Positions 5,367 through 8,543 of a stretch of 8,543 nucleotides of DNA are shown here, piece after piece. Position 1 is the stretch's first letter. Each line of letters starts with the position of its first letter. This DNA comes from an uncultured Treponema sp. Its GTDB lineage: Bacteria; Spirochaetota; Spirochaetia; Treponematales; Treponemataceae. The position numbers and the translations under genes are program-made. The notes beneath the pieces were generated by a model. That model was not told the origin of the DNA and searched no databases. It saw only the letters and a program-made list of their open reading frames with translations. The DNA lies in NCBI GenBank assembly GCA_937902445.1, contig CALELJ010000242.1, positions 1 through 8,543 on the forward strand, written 5' to 3'.

Positions 5367-7013
5367 TTAAAAGAAAAATTTAGCAAGGAAGGTTACACTT
5401 CCCGCTCTCACAAGATATTCTGAATCAACATATTTTCTTTCTTTGCGCGAAATAAGCTTAACGGCATCCTCAACTTCAAGAGAAAGCTTCATCACATTCT
5501 TTACGTTGCAATAGATGCTTCCCTTAAGGTTTGGACATTTGTCGCTTGAACCATCAATGGACTCAACGGCACCTGCTGAAAATCCCCATTTCTCATTTTC
5601 ACTGTCATAGGAAATGGAAGTTTCAACGGTGTGCTCATATTCGTTTGAAGGAACATGCTTCCAGTGGGCACGCCAGCCACCACGCAGAGTGAAAACTCCC
5701 ATTTTGAAGGAAAGACCGGCATCTGTTGTAAGCAAAGTTCTGTCAACAGGAGCGATTCCATAAAGCCCGCAGTCCTTTCGTGTAGAATAGACAGCCTCCC
5801 ACACACCGTTGTCAAAGGCAGTCTTCTTGAACTCAACATTTCCATTAAGGGAAACAGTATCAAACATCGGAATGACAATTTTTGAATTCACAAACCAGTC
5901 TGAAGTTTCATCTGTCAGTGTTGTAAGCTGTGCAAACTTGTATGTTCTTTCCAATACAGAAAGTTCTTCATGCTTTGAACGAAGTCCGCCATTAAGTCCT
6001 ATTACGAAATTTCTTTGTGCTTCTCCGATTTTCACACGGACTTCCGCACCTGTGCTGAAAGACGGAACTATGGATCTTCCGTCTCCAATCTTATTTCCGC
6101 CTGCGATTCCACCCTGGGCAAAAGCAGTGACAACATCATTTTCAAAACCCGTTACCAGAGCGCCGTCAACACGGAAGATTCTTTTGGTATCAACCATTTC
6201 CGGAGATCCTAAAAATGATTCAACCTGAAAGTTGCATTCAAAGGCTGCAGAAAATCCCTGCTTGTACCAGGAGAAAACAAAACCAGGATCCATATGGATC
6301 ACATCAATGTCCTGTTCCTGCTTGAGGTATTTACCTTCATTATTGATTCCCGTATATCTGTTGTACCAGTAGCATTCTGATTCCGAATAGAACTCGAAAC
6401 CAGTGTCCGAAAACACATGATCAAAAATAAGGCTGCCGGAAACTTTCTGGGAGTTCATGTCATAGAAACAGCTGCTTCTTTCCTGAAGGCCCGTGCCTGA
6501 TCTGTCATATTTTCCGCTTACTGTGAAATCAGAAGAAATGGCCTGAAATGTTTTTTCCGCATAGAGTTTGGTTCCGTTGTCAAAATATCCCTTGCCTGCA
6601 GGATTCTTGCCATAACCGTTTCTGCTGAAATGAGAGAATTCTATTCTGAAAGGATCCGTCTCAGATGCCTTGTAAACTGAAAAGTCTCCGATAAAATCTC
6701 CCGGAAAACCACCGCCAACAAGTCCCTGGGCATAAACATTTTTGTGTTCACCGGCAAGGAAGGATGCTTCAGGTTCACCATCACCGTCTTCACCGGAAAT
6801 TCTTTCTCCAGGAAGTTTTGGCATTATGTTCTTTTCCACGCCTGCGGAAGGAACCACCTTTGAGAAGTCAGGCACAGCATCTTTTCCCGCAACTACAGTA
6901 TCACCGGAAACAGTAGTAGTAAGTTCAGGAAGCTGAATCTGTTCTTCCTCAGAATTCTGGGCATAGGCAGCAAGACCAAGCCATGCCATAACCAAAATCA
7001 GATATTTTTTCAT
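5367..7013 (-). CDS. Secreted outer-membrane beta-barrel protein, possible Ton-system client
   Basis: A 548-residue protein with a signal peptide (MKKYLILVMAWLGLAAYA, probable cleavage after A18 before Q19). The mature N terminus is a flexible acidic region to about residue 90, followed by strand-rich sequence to the end. Alternating hydrophobic/polar strands, aromatic belts and G/N/D turns recur from about 92, for example IGDFSVYKA, FRIEFSHFSRNGYG and FTLRGGWRAHW. The last residues, VTFLAKFFF, end in phenylalanine as expected for the BAM assembly signal. Near the start, DTVVA at 38-42 resembles a Ton box. The roughly 70-residue extension is too short for the usual TonB-receptor plug of about 150 residues, so this is not a standard TonB-dependent receptor. 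It starts 3 bases after the TPR gene, with GGAAAGG inside the TPR end, and precedes exbB by 15 bases. I do not recognise a named family; substrate unknown. Calling it an outer-membrane barrel is a confident inference, calling it a Ton client a tentative one. Confidence 0.8.
   Translation of the reverse strand: MKKYLILVMAWLGLAAYAQNSEEEQIQLPELTTTVSGDTVVAGKDAVPDFSKVVPSAGVEKNIMPKLPGERISGEDGDGEPEASFLAGEHKNVYAQGLVGGGFPGDFIGDFSVYKASETDPFRIEFSHFSRNGYGKNPAGKGYFDNGTKLYAEKTFQAISSDFTVSGKYDRSGTGLQERSSCFYDMNSQKVSGSLIFDHVFSDTGFEFYSESECYWYNRYTGINNEGKYLKQEQDIDVIHMDPGFVFSWYKQGFSAAFECNFQVESFLGSPEMVDTKRIFRVDGALVTGFENDVVTAFAQGGIAGGNKIGDGRSIVPSFSTGAEVRVKIGEAQRNFVIGLNGGLRSKHEELSVLERTYKFAQLTTLTDETSDWFVNSKIVIPMFDTVSLNGNVEFKKTAFDNGVWEAVYSTRKDCGLYGIAPVDRTLLTTDAGLSFKMGVFTLRGGWRAHWKHVPSNEYEHTVETSISYDSENEKWGFSAGAVESIDGSSDKCPNLKGSIYCNVKNVMKLSLEVEDAVKLISRKERKYVDSEYLVRAGSVTFLAKFFF
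6888..6902 (-). other. Ton-box-like motif in the barrel protein N terminus
   Basis: Codons for D38-T-V-V-A42, 20 residues after the predicted signal cleavage. Classic Ton boxes read like DTxVVTA (BtuB DTLVVTA, FepA DTIVVTA). The match is short and lacks the second T, so it is suggestive only. Its position and the neighbouring exbB-exbD-tonB set raise its weight. Confidence 0.35.
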
Positions 7014-7016
7014 ATT

Positions 7017-8543
7017 TTACCTTTCCAAAAGTTTACCGGAACTCCTTGCATAGGAACTTTCCGGATATAGTTCGATCAAATTTTCTACAGTAGCCCTGGC
7101 ATCGCCTTTTTTACCTGCGGCATCAAAAGCTTCAGCGGCACCATATAAAGCACGGGCGGCAACTTCGGCAAGACCTGCCTTTCTTGCATATTTTGCGGCC
7201 GTCAAATAGATGGAAGCGGCAGCATTGTTTTCATTTGCAAGTCTTTCCGACTGAGCAAGGATTACAGCACATCTTGCGGCATATGCACATTCATAATCCA
7301 GATTTTTCTCCTTGGACTGGATTGAAAAAAGTTTTTCGGCAAGTTCGATGGCCTCATCTTTTTTTGATTCATCAGTCCAAAGGTATTCGGCAAGTTCAGT
7401 TCCGGCAATTCTTCCATCCCTTGTTGTTGAAGCTCCTTCACTTTCATACCGTTCAGTAAGGACAACAAGCCTTGAGTCTCCTCCGGAAATAAATCTTGTC
7501 AAACGATTAATTTCTTTTTTTGCTTCCCCACGCTGATCCTCTGTCTGTGCAAGGGAAAGCATTTTCTTTGCGTAATCAGCCGCCTTAACATAGTTCTTTA
7601 AATCCGTGTATGAAGCGACGAGATTCTTGCAGCACGAATAGGCATAGGTCGACTGGGGAAAATCAAGAAGAAGGAGTTCAAACTGAAGGGCTGCCTTCTG
7701 TGGATTGTTCATTTTTCTATGGCAGTTACCGCAATAGTAAAGGGCACTTTCGCTGAACTTTCCTTTCGGAAATTTCTGGAGATATTCAGAAAATCTTGAA
7801 AGGGCAACAGAATATTTTTCCGCAGAATAGAAAATCTCACCTCTGTTGTAACAGCTTTCTTCTGCATATTCCGAATCAGGAAATTTTGAAACTATCTCTG
7901 CAAAAAGTCTGTCAGCTTCAGATGTCTTTCCGTCGCCTGAATAAAGCAAGGCAGACTGATACCGGGCACGTACTCCAAAATCAGATTTTTCCTTTACATA
8001 AGGAAGAAGAATTTCAAGGGCAGAATCCAGTTTGCCATTATCAGCATAAATTGAAGAAACTAGAAGAACGGCGTTTTCTTTTTCTGTCTGGTTGCCGGAA
8101 TAAGAAACAGCTTTCTGTGCCTGAACAGCTGCCTTTTCGAATTCACCTGTGGAAAGAGCGGCATTGGCACTTACGACACATGCGTTGTAGCACAACCGGT
8201 GTGCAGGATATTTACCAATGAATGAAACCAGGTTATCGTATGCGGATTTTTTTCCAAGCCTGTACTGGCAGTATCCAAGATAGAAAAGTGCGAAATCAGC
8301 ATTTCGTTTTGGTCTTGACGAAAGATATTTTGAAAAAAGTTTCTCTGCGGCATTCCAGTCCTTAAGATTGAAATTTGACAAGGCTGCGATGTAGTCACCT
8401 TCAGGCGTCGATGAAGCAAGACCGACTTTCCTTGCGGAAGAAAGATAACCGCATGAAAAAAGAAGATTTGCATAGTCTGCCTTCTCAGGACCGTTGAGAT
8501 TGTTCCGGCTGTCCAGAGCTGAATAGATTGCCAGAGCCTCACC
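7017..8543 (-). CDS. Tetratricopeptide-repeat protein, probably envelope-located (5' end beyond window)
   Basis: The frame is open from base 8543 to the TAA at 7017-7019, giving 508 visible residues with no true start in view. A TTG at 8381 could serve as a start, but 54 upstream codons read as good protein (for example LAIYSALDSR and YANLLFSCGYLSSARK), so the gene is longer. The sequence is all-helical with repeated TPR-like pairs of about 34-40 residues. Examples by visible residue number are 58-73 (FNLKDWNAAEKLFSKY), 225-257 (YNRGEIFYSAEKY to EYLQKFP), 267-296 and 306-330. The spacing and the recurrent KFP/DFP turns resemble BamD and CpoB/YbgF repeats. It would act as a protein-protein scaffold. 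A periplasmic or lipoprotein location is inferred from the partners, because the signal region is missing. Leading an OMP-ExbB-ExbD-TonB operon, it may help assemble or regulate that complex, much as CpoB does for Tol-Pal. No enzymatic motif is seen. Confidence 0.8.
   Translation of the reverse strand, partial: GEALAIYSALDSRNNLNGPEKADYANLLFSCGYLSSARKVGLASSTPEGDYIAALSNFNLKDWNAAEKLFSKYLSSRPKRNADFALFYLGYCQYRLGKKSAYDNLVSFIGKYPAHRLCYNACVVSANAALSTGEFEKAAVQAQKAVSYSGNQTEKENAVLLVSSIYADNGKLDSALEILLPYVKEKSDFGVRARYQSALLYSGDGKTSEADRLFAEIVSKFPDSEYAEESCYNRGEIFYSAEKYSVALSRFSEYLQKFPKGKFSESALYYCGNCHRKMNNPQKAALQFELLLLDFPQSTYAYSCCKNLVASYTDLKNYVKAADYAKKMLSLAQTEDQRGEAKKEINRLTRFISGGDSRLVVLTERYESEGASTTRDGRIAGTELAEYLWTDESKKDEAIELAEKLFSIQSKEKNLDYECAYAARCAVILAQSERLANENNAAASIYLTAAKYARKAGLAEVAARALYGAAEAFDAAGKKGDARATVENLIELYPESSYARSSGKLLER
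7020..7026 (-). promoter_or_regulatory. Ribosome binding site of the barrel-protein gene
   Basis: GGAAAGG, 6 bases before the ATG at 7013, lies within the last sense codons of the TPR gene. This close packing supports co-translation of the two genes. Confidence 0.65.

Noticed and set aside
5367..7013. Classic TonB-dependent receptor
   Set aside because: Only about 70 residues precede the strand-rich part, too few for a normal plug domain, and the total length is below the usual receptor size.
7017..8381. TPR gene starting at the TTG at 8381
   Set aside because: The same frame continues open for 54 more codons to the window edge with TPR-like helical sequence, so the gene is truncated by the window and the TTG is most likely internal.
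8171..8542. Minus-strand open frame of about 123 codons in another frame at the right edge
   Set aside because: It overlaps the TPR coding frame out of phase, has no recognisable features and a composition unlike the neighbouring proteins.

Overview
The window reads as one co-directional gene cluster, entirely on the minus strand, from a spirochaete, most likely a Treponema-like species. That assignment is an inference. It rests on a SpiroCoCo-type membrane-anchored coiled-coil protein, a very long one built on 11-residue repeats, and on the overall style of the neighbouring envelope genes. No rRNA, tRNA or taxonomic marker gene is present. The two outermost genes run off the window: the first gene of the cluster lacks its 5' end at base 8543, and the last lacks its 3' end at base 1.

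In transcription order (right to left) the genes are: a tetratricopeptide-repeat (TPR) protein (7017 to beyond 8543, partial); a secreted, probable outer-membrane beta-barrel protein (5367-7013); an ExbB/TolQ-type motor protein (4740-5351); an ExbD/TolR-type protein (4308-4724); a TonB/TolA-type energy transducer (3265-4311); a HAD-superfamily hydrolase (2572-3243); and the SpiroCoCo coiled-coil protein (from beyond 1 to 2532, partial). The first five are packed with gaps of 3, 15 and 15 bases and then a 4-base ATGA overlap, so they look like a single translationally coupled operon. There is no stretch of 300 bases without a gene, and I see no RNA gene, insertion sequence or CRISPR array.

The first five genes make biological sense together. 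ExbB and ExbD form a proton-driven inner-membrane motor, the TonB-like protein spans the periplasm, and the beta-barrel is the natural outer-membrane client. The TPR protein may be an accessory or scaffold, as CpoB/YbgF is for Tol-Pal. The barrel lacks room for a full plug domain but has a Ton-box-like DTVVA near its mature N terminus. The set may therefore be a dedicated, self-contained Ton or Tol-like envelope device rather than a classic siderophore receptor system.

The HAD gene appears to have its own promoter (TTGAGA, 17-base spacer, TATAAT). Its predicted transcription start falls on the A of the ATG, implying a leaderless mRNA. A perfect inverted repeat covers the same spot and could hide the start codon in read-through transcripts. 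The coiled-coil protein holds an unbroken 11-residue periodicity from residue 167 to the window edge, about 61.6 units, with a single change of hydrophobic register near residue 535.
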